From Aphodosoma sp045600865 (GTDB taxonomy: Bacteria; Bacteroidota; Bacteroidia; Bacteroidales; Paludibacteraceae): a stretch of DNA of 9,085 nt. The position numbers and the translations under genes are program-made. The stretch's first letter is position 1; each line of letters begins with the position of its first letter. Below the pieces are notes generated by a model that ran no database searches, had not been told where the DNA came from, and was given only the letters and a program-made list of their open reading frames with translations. Positions 1-7,061 of this stretch are shown here, piece by piece. The DNA is taken from NCBI GenBank assembly GCA_045600865.1, contig JAZRYS010000099.1, positions 1 to 9,085 of the forward strand. The letters are read 5' to 3'.

Positions 1-141
1 CGACACATTTAGATGGCATGTACGGTGAAAATAAATGTGTCGTCCTTACAGGACTTAAACGGGATAACAACCTCATACACAGGGCTCACGCCCTGCGCTG
101 GTATGTGCCGCCCTTTCAGGGCTAATACTTGCGAAACTTGA
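1..141 (+). repeat. Half copy of a MITE-like hairpin-rich intergenic repeat (cut by window edge)
   Basis: This segment contains three short hairpins in a row: 42-54 (gtcct/aggac), 80-95 (cagggc/gccctg) and 110-122 (gccct/agggc). It ends in the tail acttgcgaaacttga (127-141). Positions 24-95 match the reverse complement of 2117-2188 at 70 of 72 bases, and the tail recurs at both ends of the composite element at 2071-2316. Positions 1-10 and 33-42 form a perfect 10-bp inverted repeat, which corresponds to the central linker of the complete copy. The window therefore probably opens in the middle of a composite element whose other half lies upstream. No coding potential is seen. Confidence 0.8.
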
Positions 142-164
142 GTTATGTTAATTATTCGGCGTTA

Positions 165-182
165 ATCTATGCTGGCATAGAT
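165..182. other. Short perfect palindrome in the leader of the LRR gene
   Basis: The arms atctatgc and gcatagat flank a central TG, giving a perfect 8-bp inverted repeat about 80 bases before the LRR gene. It could be an operator or a small RNA hairpin. I found no convincing TAnnTTTG promoter element between 142 and 262, so how the LRR gene is transcribed is not visible here. Nothing else is evident in that stretch. Confidence 0.35.
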
Positions 183-262
183 AATGGTTTCACGCTTTTT
201 TATATCCAAATAGGGAGAACTTAGAAACCAGGTTTTCCCGCAAGAATAATCTTTTTAATTTT

Positions 263-1480
263 ATGAAGAAACTTTTTTCTCTTATTCTCAGTTTGGCAAT
301 TTGTTTGTCGGCATTTGCCTATGATTTTGAAGTTGATGGGCTTTATTACAACATTATCAACGATGGTGAGGTGGAAGTGACGAGTGGTGATGTTTCATAT
401 CCTGACTCAGTTGTTGTTATTCCGTCATCAGTAACACATAATGACACAATTTACAGCGTGACTGCCATTGGTGAGTCTGCTTTTTACATGAGCTTGTTTT
501 TGACATCTGTGGACATACCTAACAGCGTGATTTCTATTGGTAATTCTGCTTTTTTGTTTACCACTTTGAAATCCGTAACTATCGGGAATAGCGTTACTGC
601 CATTGGTGATAGTGCTTTTGCCATGTGCCCCTATTTGACATCTGTGGAAATACCTAACAGCGTGACTTATATTGGAAACAAGGCATTTTATTTGTGTGTA
701 GAACTGGCATCAGTGAATATACCAAACAGCGTGACCTCTATCGAAGATAATACTTTTTCTTATTGCAACTTGACATCAGTGGATATACCAAATAGCGTGA
801 CTTCTATTGGAAATAATGCTTTTTATAGTTGCCCCTTGATATCAGTGGACATACCCAACAGCGTAACTTCTATTGGTTGGGAGGCTTTTAGAAATTGCAC
901 CGATTTGACATCAGTGGTTATCCCTAACAGCGTGACTTTCATCGGTCATGCCGCTTTTCAGAATTGCCACAGCCTGACATCTGTGAACATACCTAACGGT
1001 GTGGCTTCTATCGCAGAAAGCGCTTTTCAGAATTGCTATAGCATGACATCTGTGACGCTTGGAGACAACGTGACTTATGTTTGGGAAGAAGCTTTTGCTG
1101 GTTGTACTGGCATGACGGCCTTAATTTGTAATACCGCCACTCCGCCATCAATACAATCTAATTCATTTGACAATTATAATGCGACTCTGTATGTTCCAGA
1201 TAATAGCGTTGCTCTTTATCAAGCAGCAGACTACTGGAAAAACTTTAACATTATGCCTCTTTCAAGAACGCAGTTAGACTATACATTAGAGGAGAAGAAT
1301 GTCTTCTATTGCAACCAAATAGTCTATAACGAGAATGGTTTGGACATAACGCTTTTTGATGCTTCGGGAAGAATGATTACTTCTGGCAACGGCAATATTG
1401 ACATGTCAAACTGTCCAACCGGCATTTACATCGTGGCAGACGGCAAGGGCGGAAGCCTGAAGATTAACCATTACAGGTGA
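263..1480 (+). CDS. Secreted BspA-like leucine-rich-repeat protein with type IX secretion-like tail
   Basis: This encodes a 405-residue surface or secreted protein. Residues 1-19 form a signal peptide (KK, a hydrophobic run, then SAFA before Y20). The mature start DFEVDGLYYNI is typical of BspA-family proteins. Residues 66-288 contain about ten LRR_5 units of 22-23 residues with the pattern VTSIG..AF..C..LTSV.IPNS. Residues 295-333 look like the usual cap (a TPP motif, then LYVPDNSVALYQAADYWKNF). Residues 355-405 resemble a type IX secretion sorting domain: ITLFDASGRMI, then CPTGIYIV, ending in SLKINHYR. Characterised BspA proteins bind host or extracellular ligands; the ligand here cannot be read. 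The ATG follows an AT-rich stretch and is fixed by the signal peptide. It converges on the ATPase remnant downstream, with a hairpin between. Confidence 0.9.
   Translation: MKKLFSLILSLAICLSAFAYDFEVDGLYYNIINDGEVEVTSGDVSYPDSVVVIPSSVTHNDTIYSVTAIGESAFYMSLFLTSVDIPNSVISIGNSAFLFTTLKSVTIGNSVTAIGDSAFAMCPYLTSVEIPNSVTYIGNKAFYLCVELASVNIPNSVTSIEDNTFSYCNLTSVDIPNSVTSIGNNAFYSCPLISVDIPNSVTSIGWEAFRNCTDLTSVVIPNSVTFIGHAAFQNCHSLTSVNIPNGVASIAESAFQNCYSMTSVTLGDNVTYVWEEAFAGCTGMTALICNTATPPSIQSNSFDNYNATLYVPDNSVALYQAADYWKNFNIMPLSRTQLDYTLEEKNVFYCNQIVYNENGLDITLFDASGRMITSGNGNIDMSNCPTGIYIVADGKGGSLKINHYR
458..1126 (+). repeat. Tandem coding repeats of the LRR domain (about ten units)
   Basis: The DNA is a tandem array with a period of about 69 bases. 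Each unit carries a variant of ttgacatcagtggacatacc followed by aacagcgtgacttctattgg. Two units (around residues 98-109 and 156-177) are one codon short of the 23-residue period, and another (around 178-199) is also 22 residues long. Central units are the most alike, as expected if units are gained or lost by unequal recombination. Confidence 0.85.
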
Positions 1481-1532
1481 TTGACGGGGTATTATCCTTA
1501 GCGTATCCTCTTAGGAGAACATTAGTATTACT

Positions 1533-1576
1533 CGACCATCGTACAAGAATTCGTGGAGATTCTTGTACGATGGTCG
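1533..1576. terminator. Perfect 18-bp inverted repeat between convergent genes
   Basis: The left arm cgaccatcgtacaagaat (1533-1550) and the right arm (1559-1576) are exactly complementary around an 8-base loop, tcgtggag. After a 2-base mismatch the stem resumes for five more pairs (agtatta side with taatagt side). It lies 52 bases after the LRR stop and 78 bases beyond the end of the ATPase remnant, so a bidirectional terminator is the simplest reading. There is no T-run on either side, so a mobile-element scar or a processing site is also possible. Confidence 0.5.
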
Positions 1577-1654
1577 CATAATAGTGCTGTTCTGGGTGAA
1601 GTCACAAGGAATTGCTATATTTCCTTGAATAAATCATCAAGGGTTACCACTGAA

Positions 1655-2032
1655 TTAATAGCCGAGGGCTTTTATGAAATTCGACTTTGGTGTGTCGAAA
1701 CAAGGCAACTCGTCAATGAACAGGACACAACGCTTACCTTTCCTGATCTTCTTGTCAAGCATTTTGCCAAGTTGATTGAAGACAGACATCCAATCGGATG
1801 GGAACTGCCCCTCATAGCCATAGTCTCTCATGGCAATGCTGAATGCCGAAAACTGCATTTCTGCCTCGCCTTCCACCACTCCGCTGACCTTGAAACTGTA
1901 CTTGTTTGCAAAGAAACGCTCAATCAGAAACGTTTTTCCGACACGTCTGCGGCCATATAATGCCACAAACTCTGGTTTTCCAGAATCATAATACTTCTGT
2001 AAATTAGCAAGTTCCGACTTTCTTCCAATCAT
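1655..2032 (-). pseudogene. Truncated AAA ATPase (archaeal-type ATPase_2 / DUF234 family) remnant
   Basis: The 125-residue product starts MIGRKSELANLQKYY and has Walker A GRRRVGKT (residues 27-34) and Walker B VLFIDE (103-108), followed by LPCFDTPKSNFIKALGY and a stop. Family members normally run to about 450 residues, continuing with an HFWN-type segment, a sensor motif and a C-terminal nuclease-like domain. All of that is missing, so the gene breaks at about 1660. I chose the ATG at 2032 over an upstream TTG at 2083 because the longer version would run through a promoter -7 element (2057-2064) and into the flanking repeat. It is probably non-functional, although the remaining part is intact in frame. 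The plus-strand open frame over it (1553-1960) is its shadow. Confidence 0.8.
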
Positions 2033-2056
2033 AATGCCTTCGATTTTTATGCGTTG

Positions 2057-2064
2057 CAAAGATA
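2057..2064 (-). promoter_or_regulatory. -7 promoter element of the ATPase remnant
   Basis: Read on the minus strand this is TATCTTTG, a match to the Bacteroidetes consensus TAnnTTTG, ending 24 bases before the ATG at 2032. The -33 side is weak: the nearest TTG lies about 16 bases upstream, inside the end of the adjoining repeat. The repeat may have replaced the original upstream promoter half. Confidence 0.55.
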
Positions 2065-2070
2065 CTAATC

Positions 2071-2316
2071 TCAAGTTTCGCAAGTTATAACCCCGAAGGG
2101 GTGAAATAAATTAGCACAGGGCGTAAGCCCTGTGTATGAGGTTGTTATTCCGTTTAAGTCCTGTAAGGACGACACATTTATTTTCACCATATATGCATTT
2201 AATTCTGTCGTACCTACGGCACTCTATTAACGTATTGTCCATTTTTACACAGGGTTCACACCCTGCGCTATACTATGTCGCTCTTACAGAGCTTTTTGGC
2301 AACTAGCGAAACTTGA
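2071..2316. repeat. Complete head-to-head composite MITE-like repeat
   Basis: The ends are 16-bp inverted repeats: tcaagtttcgcaagtt at 2071-2086 against the complement of 2301-2316, with 15 of 16 matching. From the left end inward come hairpins at 2091-2101 (cccc/gggg), 2117-2132 (cagggc-type) and 2158-2170 (gtcct/aggac), then an AT-rich linker. From the linker outward come a hairpin near 2208-2218, one at 2250-2265 (cagggt/accctg) and one at 2280-2292 (gctct/agagc) followed by TTTTT. The left half is nearly identical to the window-start half copy; the right half is more diverged but keeps its stems paired. There is no coding capacity and no clear target-site duplication. It fills much of the gap between the two ATPase genes. 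Confidence 0.75.
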
Positions 2317-2423
2317 ATTTTATTATTTTATGATAATGCAAAGATAATAATTTGTTGCAATGGTACGTTGTTTTTCTGACATGACCAAATAAATTGGCGA
2401 AAAAGAAAAACATTGGAAAATTC

Positions 2424-2454
2424 TTGGCTATTCCAAAATATATTTGTACCTTTG
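2424..2454 (+). promoter_or_regulatory. Promoter of the DUF4143 ATPase gene
   Basis: TTG at 2424-2426 and TACCTTTG at 2447-2454 are separated by 20 bases, which fits the Bacteroidetes -33/-7 promoter. Transcription would begin near 2460 and leave a leader of about 140 bases before the ATG at 2598. A 6-bp inverted repeat (ttggaa 2413-2418, ttccaa 2431-2436) brackets the -33 element and could be a regulator site. Confidence 0.75.
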
Positions 2455-2544
2455 CAGTCAGTAAATAATATTTGTTAAAAAACAGCATTGTGTTGATATA
2501 TAGTGAGATATGATAATATTCGGGGATAAGAATACTGTTTTTCT

Positions 2545-2584
2545 GTCCAAATAACCGAATGAAAACGGTCCAAATAACCGAATG
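2545..2584 (+). repeat. Two 17-bp direct repeats in the ATPase leader
   Basis: The sequence gtccaaataaccgaatg occurs exactly at 2545-2561 and 2568-2584, a period of 23 bases. The second copy ends 13 bases before the start codon. They lie inside the predicted untranslated leader, so they could be sites for a DNA- or RNA-binding regulator, or simply a small tandem duplication. Confidence 0.8.
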
Positions 2585-2597
2585 GGCATAAAATATT

Positions 2598-3878
2598 ATG
2601 AAAAATGAATATAGACAAAGGGTAGTTGACCGCATGTTGAAGCGCAAATTGGAGGGTAAGGGCGCTATCCTCATTGAAGGTGCCAAATGGTGTGGCAAGA
2701 CTTCGACAGGAGAACATGCCGCAAAAAGCGTGCTGTATATGTCAGACCCGAAAGAAGTGGAGCAAAACCTGCACCTTGCTGCAATCAACCCAGAAGTGCT
2801 GCTGCGTGGAGCAAGACCGCGTCTGATTGACGAATGGCAACTTGCCCCAAAACTGTGGGATGCCATCAGATTTGCGGCAGACCACGAAGGAGAATTGGGC
2901 CTTTTTATCATGACTGGATCGGCTGTGCCGGCTGATATGAGCGAAGTCAGACACAGTGGTACAGGACGTGTTGGTTGGCTCAGGATGAGACCTATGACTC
3001 TTTGGGAATCAGGCGAAAGCAGCGGAGAGGTTTCGCTTGCCTCTCTGTTTGAAACAAAAGGGCAAATATCGGGCATATCTGAAATAGATTTGCCAATGCT
3101 TGCGTATGTGACTTGCCGTGGTGGCTGGCCTTTGGCATGTGTGATGAAGAAGAAAGACGTGGCACTTGACCAAGCTTTTGATTATGTGAAGGCAGTCCAG
3201 CAACGCGACCTTTCTGCTTCAGATGGCGTGGAACGTGATCCAGAACGTGTAAGACTCCTTATGCGCTCGCTTGCACGTAACCAAGGTTCGCAGGCGCCTG
3301 CAAACACTATACGACAGGATATGATGACGAATGACGTTCAAAACCTTGACGAAGATACAGTTGCGTCATACATAAAAGCATTGAAGCGCATATTTGTCGT
3401 GGAAGACGTGGCAGCATGGAATCCTAACTTGCGCAGCAAAACAGCTATCCGCACCAGCGACACACGCTACTTTGTTGATCCAAGCATCGCTACTGCATCA
3501 TTGGGTCTTGGGCCAGACGACCTGATGAACGACCTTAACACATTTGGCTTGATTTTCGAGACCCTCTGTTTGCGCGACCTCCGTGTCTATGCCGAGGCTA
3601 TTGACGGCGAGGTGTTTCATTATCGCGACAAGACAAACCTGGAGTGTGATGCAGTCATACATCTGCGTAATGGCGAATATGGTTTGATAGAAATTAAGTT
3701 GGGCGGTGAGAAACTGATTGAGGAGGGCGTCAAGACGCTCAACAAACTTGAGCAAAGAATCGACACAGACAAGATGAAATCGCCTTCGTTCAAGATGGTG
3801 CTTACGGGAGTGGGCAAATACGCATATCGTCGCGAAGATGGCATTCTCATTGTTCCTATAGGTTGCCTGAAGGAATAG
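2598..3878 (+). CDS. AAA ATPase with C-terminal DUF4143 (PD-(D/E)XK-like) domain
   Basis: The 426-residue product has the full architecture of the common Bacteroidetes ATPase/DUF4143 family. Walker A is GAKWCGKT (residues 28-35), Walker B RLIDEW (75-80) and the sensor-1 stretch FIMTGSA (103-109). A helical middle follows, then DTRYFVDPSIA (288-298), and a nuclease-like fold with D351 (ECDAVI) and E365-I-K367 (LIEIKLG). The spacing of D and ExK is that of PD-(D/E)XK enzymes, but DUF4143 proteins are not established nucleases and their physiological role is unknown. No transmembrane segment or signal peptide is seen, so it is cytoplasmic. The length is normal and the frame intact. Its N-terminus, MKNEYRQRVVDRMLKR, is echoed at the start of the two MATE fusions downstream. 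It has its own promoter and a 180-base gap to the next gene, with no clear terminator in the gap. Confidence 0.88.
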   Translation: MKNEYRQRVVDRMLKRKLEGKGAILIEGAKWCGKTSTGEHAAKSVLYMSDPKEVEQNLHLAAINPEVLLRGARPRLIDEWQLAPKLWDAIRFAADHEGELGLFIMTGSAVPADMSEVRHSGTGRVGWLRMRPMTLWESGESSGEVSLASLFETKGQISGISEIDLPMLAYVTCRGGWPLACVMKKKDVALDQAFDYVKAVQQRDLSASDGVERDPERVRLLMRSLARNQGSQAPANTIRQDMMTNDVQNLDEDTVASYIKALKRIFVVEDVAAWNPNLRSKTAIRTSDTRYFVDPSIATASLGLGPDDLMNDLNTFGLIFETLCLRDLRVYAEAIDGEVFHYRDKTNLECDAVIHLRNGEYGLIEIKLGGEKLIEEGVKTLNKLEQRIDTDKMKSPSFKMVLTGVGKYAYRREDGILIVPIGCLKE

Positions 3879-3987
3879 TAGCTAAAGTATGTGATGGTTG
3901 TTGTGCCGTGTTGTGGCGAAAAACAAGAAAATTACTACGAATATGTTCGGAGATGAAAAAAAAGTGAAAAAATATTGAGGTAAAATA

Positions 3988-4018
3988 GTTTTCGTTAAAT
4001 AAAAAAGTTGTACCTTTG
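3988..4018 (+). promoter_or_regulatory. Promoter of the asparaginase-MATE transcription unit
   Basis: TACCTTTG at 4011-4018 is an exact TAnnTTTG -7 element. The -33 region around 3988-3994 reads gttttcg, an imperfect TTTG-like match at the right distance. Transcription would start near 4024, about 35 bases before the asparaginase ATG. No comparable element is present before either MATE gene, so this is the likely promoter for all three. The rest of the gap from 3879 to 3987 shows nothing recognisable. Confidence 0.65.
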
Positions 4019-4058
4019 CATTCGAATTTTTCACCTCTGAACAAAATTTTCAAAAACT

Positions 4059-5090
4059 ATGAAACACAGACTTCATTTTTTTGCATTTCTGACATTGACC
4101 GCTCTGCTCTTAGCAACGTCATGCCAAAAGGAAACATTGGACGGACCTCTGCCGAAAGTTCATATAATAGCGACTGGCGGGACAATTGCTGGTGCGAGTA
4201 CAGAGATAGGGTACGATGCAGGAAAGGTGTCCATTGAAACCATCCTGCAGGCAGTGCCGGAATTGAGGCAGTACGCAGATTTGGATTATGAGCAGTTCTG
4301 CAACATCGGCTCACAGGATATGAACGAGAGTATCTGGCTTTCTCTTGCCAAACGGGTCAATCAAGTCCTGGAGAGCGGAAAATATGATGCAATTCTGATA
4401 ACCCATGGTACAGATGTCATGGAAGAGACTGCCTTTTTCCTGAATCTCACTATTCATAATCCCAAGCCAGTCATCCTTGTTGGTGCCATGCGCCCTTCAG
4501 ACGCAGAAGATGCTGATGGTCCGTATAATTTACTGACTGCCGTTCAGATGATTGTAAGACCTGAGGCTGTCGGGAGAGAGGTGATGTGCTGTCTTGGCGG
4601 CAAGATTTATGAGGCAGGTGCTGCCTTCAAGAATGATACGCATTCCACAGATGCCATGTCCGCAACGTTTGTAGATTGGTACTTGCCTCATGATGTCAAC
4701 ACTGGCTTTTACATTGACAATCTGGAAGAATTGCCAGAAGTGGGAATCGTGTATGGCTATGGAAGCAACTCAACCGTTGCTTTGGAGGCATTCATCAATG
4801 CAGGATATAAAGGTATAGTGCTTGCCGGAGTGGGTGACGGAAACCTGAGTCAGGAAACTCTCGACATGGCTACACAGGCTGCGAAAAATGGCGTGATGAT
4901 TGTCCGTTCCTCACGTATCCCTTATGGTGGAGTCTATACTGAAGGCGGTGAGGTTGATGATGAAAAACTGGGCTTTATCGCCTCAGGCAGTTTGAGCCCT
5001 CAAAAATCCAGGATTCTTCTTATGCTTGCCCTTACGGAAACCCAGGACATAAACACCATACGCTCTTATTTTTCAGAAAGGTGTCTATAG
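4059..5090 (+). CDS. ansB: Type II L-asparaginase, lipoprotein
   Basis: The enzyme hydrolyses L-asparagine to aspartate and ammonia, outside the cytoplasm in type II forms. The 343-residue product begins with a lipoprotein signal peptide ending in the lipobox LATSC (lipidated C22), so it should be membrane-anchored in the periplasm or exposed. Alignment from memory to E. coli AnsB places all catalytic residues: T42 in TGGTIAG (39-45), Y52, S85 in NIGSQDMN, T118 and D119 in THGTD, and K191. Other family blocks are present: GAMRPS, DADGPYNL, VGIVYGY, IVRSSR and the C-terminal FIASGSLSPQK. The length matches the family plus the lipoprotein leader. It is first in an apparent unit with two MATE fusions, 81 bases before the next start, with no promoter or terminator in between. 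Aspartate, ammonia or related amino acids might be linked to the transporters, but this rests on gene order alone. Confidence 0.93.
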   Translation: MKHRLHFFAFLTLTALLLATSCQKETLDGPLPKVHIIATGGTIAGASTEIGYDAGKVSIETILQAVPELRQYADLDYEQFCNIGSQDMNESIWLSLAKRVNQVLESGKYDAILITHGTDVMEETAFFLNLTIHNPKPVILVGAMRPSDAEDADGPYNLLTAVQMIVRPEAVGREVMCCLGGKIYEAGAAFKNDTHSTDAMSATFVDWYLPHDVNTGFYIDNLEELPEVGIVYGYGSNSTVALEAFINAGYKGIVLAGVGDGNLSQETLDMATQAAKNGVMIVRSSRIPYGGVYTEGGEVDDEKLGFIASGSLSPQKSRILLMLALTETQDINTIRSYFSERCL

Positions 5091-5171
5091 ATAGGGCAGT
5101 GTAACCATGTTGCAAGTGAAAAATCACACCTGCCGAAGAAAAACAACTGATGACTTAAGACATAGATTGTT

Positions 5172-6995
5172 ATGAAAGGTGGATATAGACAAATGATGGT
5201 TGACCGTATGCTGAGGCGCATGACAAGATACGGGCAAATACGTTCGGGCGAGGTAGTTGTACGCTCAATGTTATCCACACAGGTGGCATGTGTGCTCAAC
5301 AACCTTGCACCGCAGCTTGCCATCATGTTGAGCAGCATGATGGTGTCGCATTTCCTTGGCGTTGACAGTTTCAAGGCAACGGCTGCTTTCAATCCAATAG
5401 CAGGCGTGGTAATGATACTTATAAACCTATGTAATCTCGGTCCAAGCTTGCAGGCTGGAACGGCATACGGAAAACTTGACTTCAACTCTGCCAACAAGCT
5501 GCTCACCTTTTCGGCGTTGTCTTCTGCTATTATTGCTGTCGTTCCTGCAGTTGTCATATTGACTTTCAGAGGAGGAATTGCAGGAATGATAACCTCTGAC
5601 CCTGTAGTCTTGGGTTGCCTGTACTCCTATCTTGCCCCAATGGCTATCTATTTCCTGTTCGATGCTACGGTATCTGTGCTGAATTCTTTCGTTACTGCGG
5701 CAGGTCATGCCGACAAGGTGACAAGAGCCATATTTGTCTCAGTGTTTGTCAATCTCCTCTCGGTTTTCCTGCTTATAAAGGTGGCTCACCTTGGCGTTGA
5801 GTCTGTCGGCATTGCTATGTGTCTGTCGTCAGCTTCGAATATCTTGGTGCTTTTGCCAGTAACTTTAGGCAAGGATTTTCCATTCCGTTTCGTCACTCCA
5901 GCCTTGGAACTTCTCACCATGTTAAGAAAGAACTTCCTTCTATGGACAAGCGTTATTTCAAGTTCCATATCAAACGCAGTTTTCCAGTTTGTTGTAAATA
6001 TCCTCATATTGTATTTCCTTCCATCTGACGGTCTGTTCGTATGGGGTGTATGTCTGCAGGCTATTGCAATACCTCTCGGCTTTACTACGGGATTTGCTGA
6101 TGCTTATATGTATGTCAATGCTTTCCTGCTTGGCGAAGGCGACAGTGCAGGAAGGTTGAAGATAGCAAAGGCGTATTTTTTGGGAGTTTGTCTGGTACTT
6201 ATGTTGTTTGCAACTGTCTATATGAGTTTTACCGACAATATAGCGATGCTTTTCGGAGCAAAGAGTATAGAATTGATACAGACTGTCAGAATGCCTCTGA
6301 TATGTGTCACTTGTTTCTTCGTATTCCGAGATATCGCAACATCTTTTGGCGTGTTCTCCATTCAACGCAAACCCGCTATAAAAGTTGTACATGATATAAT
6401 CTCGTGTGCTGTTCCTCCGCTGATGATTATGGTTGCAGCCATTACCTTGGGGAACAGCAATCTCTGGTACGGATTTGTTGCAACATCCTTGTTTTTCGTT
6501 GCATACGTGGCTGTTGTCAATATTGTTTGCTGTCATAGGGACAAGAATCTTGTTCCATTCTTCCTTCTTGACAGATTCAGCGAGATGGTCAATCTTGATG
6601 TTTCTGTGGGTTATTCGCTTGAGAGCCTGGAGGAGAATATGGAGAGGATACGTCTGTTCCTGAGTGTATGCGAGGTGAGAGAGGAGATTTCAAAAAAGGT
6701 TGAGATCTGCTGCGATGAACTGATGAACAACGTAATAGGGGAAAAGAACAGGACAGGGACATTCGATATCAGACTTTCAGAAGGAGAAAACAATTTGTGC
6801 CTCTTTGCGCGTAATTTTGGGAAACCTGTCTCGCCTGCCATACCTATGAATATGATTGAAGAATATGTAGAAAATGGCAGGATTCCAGATGTCAGCGAAC
6901 TGAGCCTGTTCTATATCAAAAACTATTCCGACAAACAAGTGTATCACTACGTCCATGGAATGAACGTACTATATCTGCAGTTTGACAAGAAATGA
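5172..6995 (+). CDS. MATE/MOP-family transporter fused to degenerate RsbW-like ATPase domain (copy 1)
   Basis: The product has 607 residues. Residues 1-30 are a charged cytoplasmic leader. About 12 hydrophobic segments fill 35-455 (roughly 38-58, 69-90, 111-131, 148-172, 185-205, 210-230, 255-282, 288-318, 333-350, 370-395, 405-427, 432-453), the MATE/MOP exporter layout. Residues 470-607 resemble the HATPase_c_2 domain of anti-sigma kinases RsbW/SpoIIAB: an N-box ICCDELMNNV with E516 and N520, a G1-like NFGKPVSP (548-555) and a G2-like SELSLFYIKNYSD (575-587), ending GMNVLYLQFDKK. The glycines and Asp that bind nucleotide are replaced. MATE proteins export drugs, metabolites or lipid-linked compounds with H+ or Na+; the substrate here is unknown. 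The ATPase-like tail may regulate the transporter or bind a partner. It is followed 66 bases later by a paralogue. The start is supported by a matching N-terminus in the paralogue. Confidence 0.85.
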   Translation: MKGGYRQMMVDRMLRRMTRYGQIRSGEVVVRSMLSTQVACVLNNLAPQLAIMLSSMMVSHFLGVDSFKATAAFNPIAGVVMILINLCNLGPSLQAGTAYGKLDFNSANKLLTFSALSSAIIAVVPAVVILTFRGGIAGMITSDPVVLGCLYSYLAPMAIYFLFDATVSVLNSFVTAAGHADKVTRAIFVSVFVNLLSVFLLIKVAHLGVESVGIAMCLSSASNILVLLPVTLGKDFPFRFVTPALELLTMLRKNFLLWTSVISSSISNAVFQFVVNILILYFLPSDGLFVWGVCLQAIAIPLGFTTGFADAYMYVNAFLLGEGDSAGRLKIAKAYFLGVCLVLMLFATVYMSFTDNIAMLFGAKSIELIQTVRMPLICVTCFFVFRDIATSFGVFSIQRKPAIKVVHDIISCAVPPLMIMVAAITLGNSNLWYGFVATSLFFVAYVAVVNIVCCHRDKNLVPFFLLDRFSEMVNLDVSVGYSLESLEENMERIRLFLSVCEVREEISKKVEICCDELMNNVIGEKNRTGTFDIRLSEGENNLCLFARNFGKPVSPAIPMNMIEEYVENGRIPDVSELSLFYIKNYSDKQVYHYVHGMNVLYLQFDKK

Positions 6996-7061
6996 AAGGT
7001 TGATAACATATCAGTAAATTGCAAGAAAGGTGAAACAGACAAAATTACGTTATAAAGCATT

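Noticed and set aside
1..142. CRISPR-like array from the repeated short palindromes
   Set aside because: The hairpins differ from one another, spacing is irregular, and the same set recurs as one unit elsewhere, so it is an interspersed repeat and not a repeat-spacer array.
1553..1960. Plus-strand open frame of 135 codons
   Set aside because: It is the antisense of the ATPase remnant, which has clear Walker motifs on the minus strand, and it starts inside the perfect hairpin. It has no recognisable protein features.
2083..2083. TTG start extending the ATPase remnant by 17 codons
   Set aside because: The extension would be read across a TATCTTTG promoter element and into the flanking repeat, and the family normally begins at the MIGRKSEL-type methionine.
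2339..2346. Second minus-strand TATCTTTG as a working promoter
   Set aside because: No TTG lies at the expected -33 distance and no minus-strand gene follows before the repeat; noted only as a flanking duplicate.
2303..3076. Minus-strand open frame of 257 codons
   Set aside because: It runs antisense to the DUF4143 ATPase and through the promoter and repeat region. The composition is Ser/Leu/Phe-rich, as expected for a shadow frame, and no family is recognisable.
5970..6536. Minus-strand frame of 188 codons, with a similar one at 7956-8543
   Set aside because: Both are antisense to the same part of the two MATE genes; their resemblance to each other only reflects the duplication. They are Cys/His/Gln-rich and have no plausible start context.
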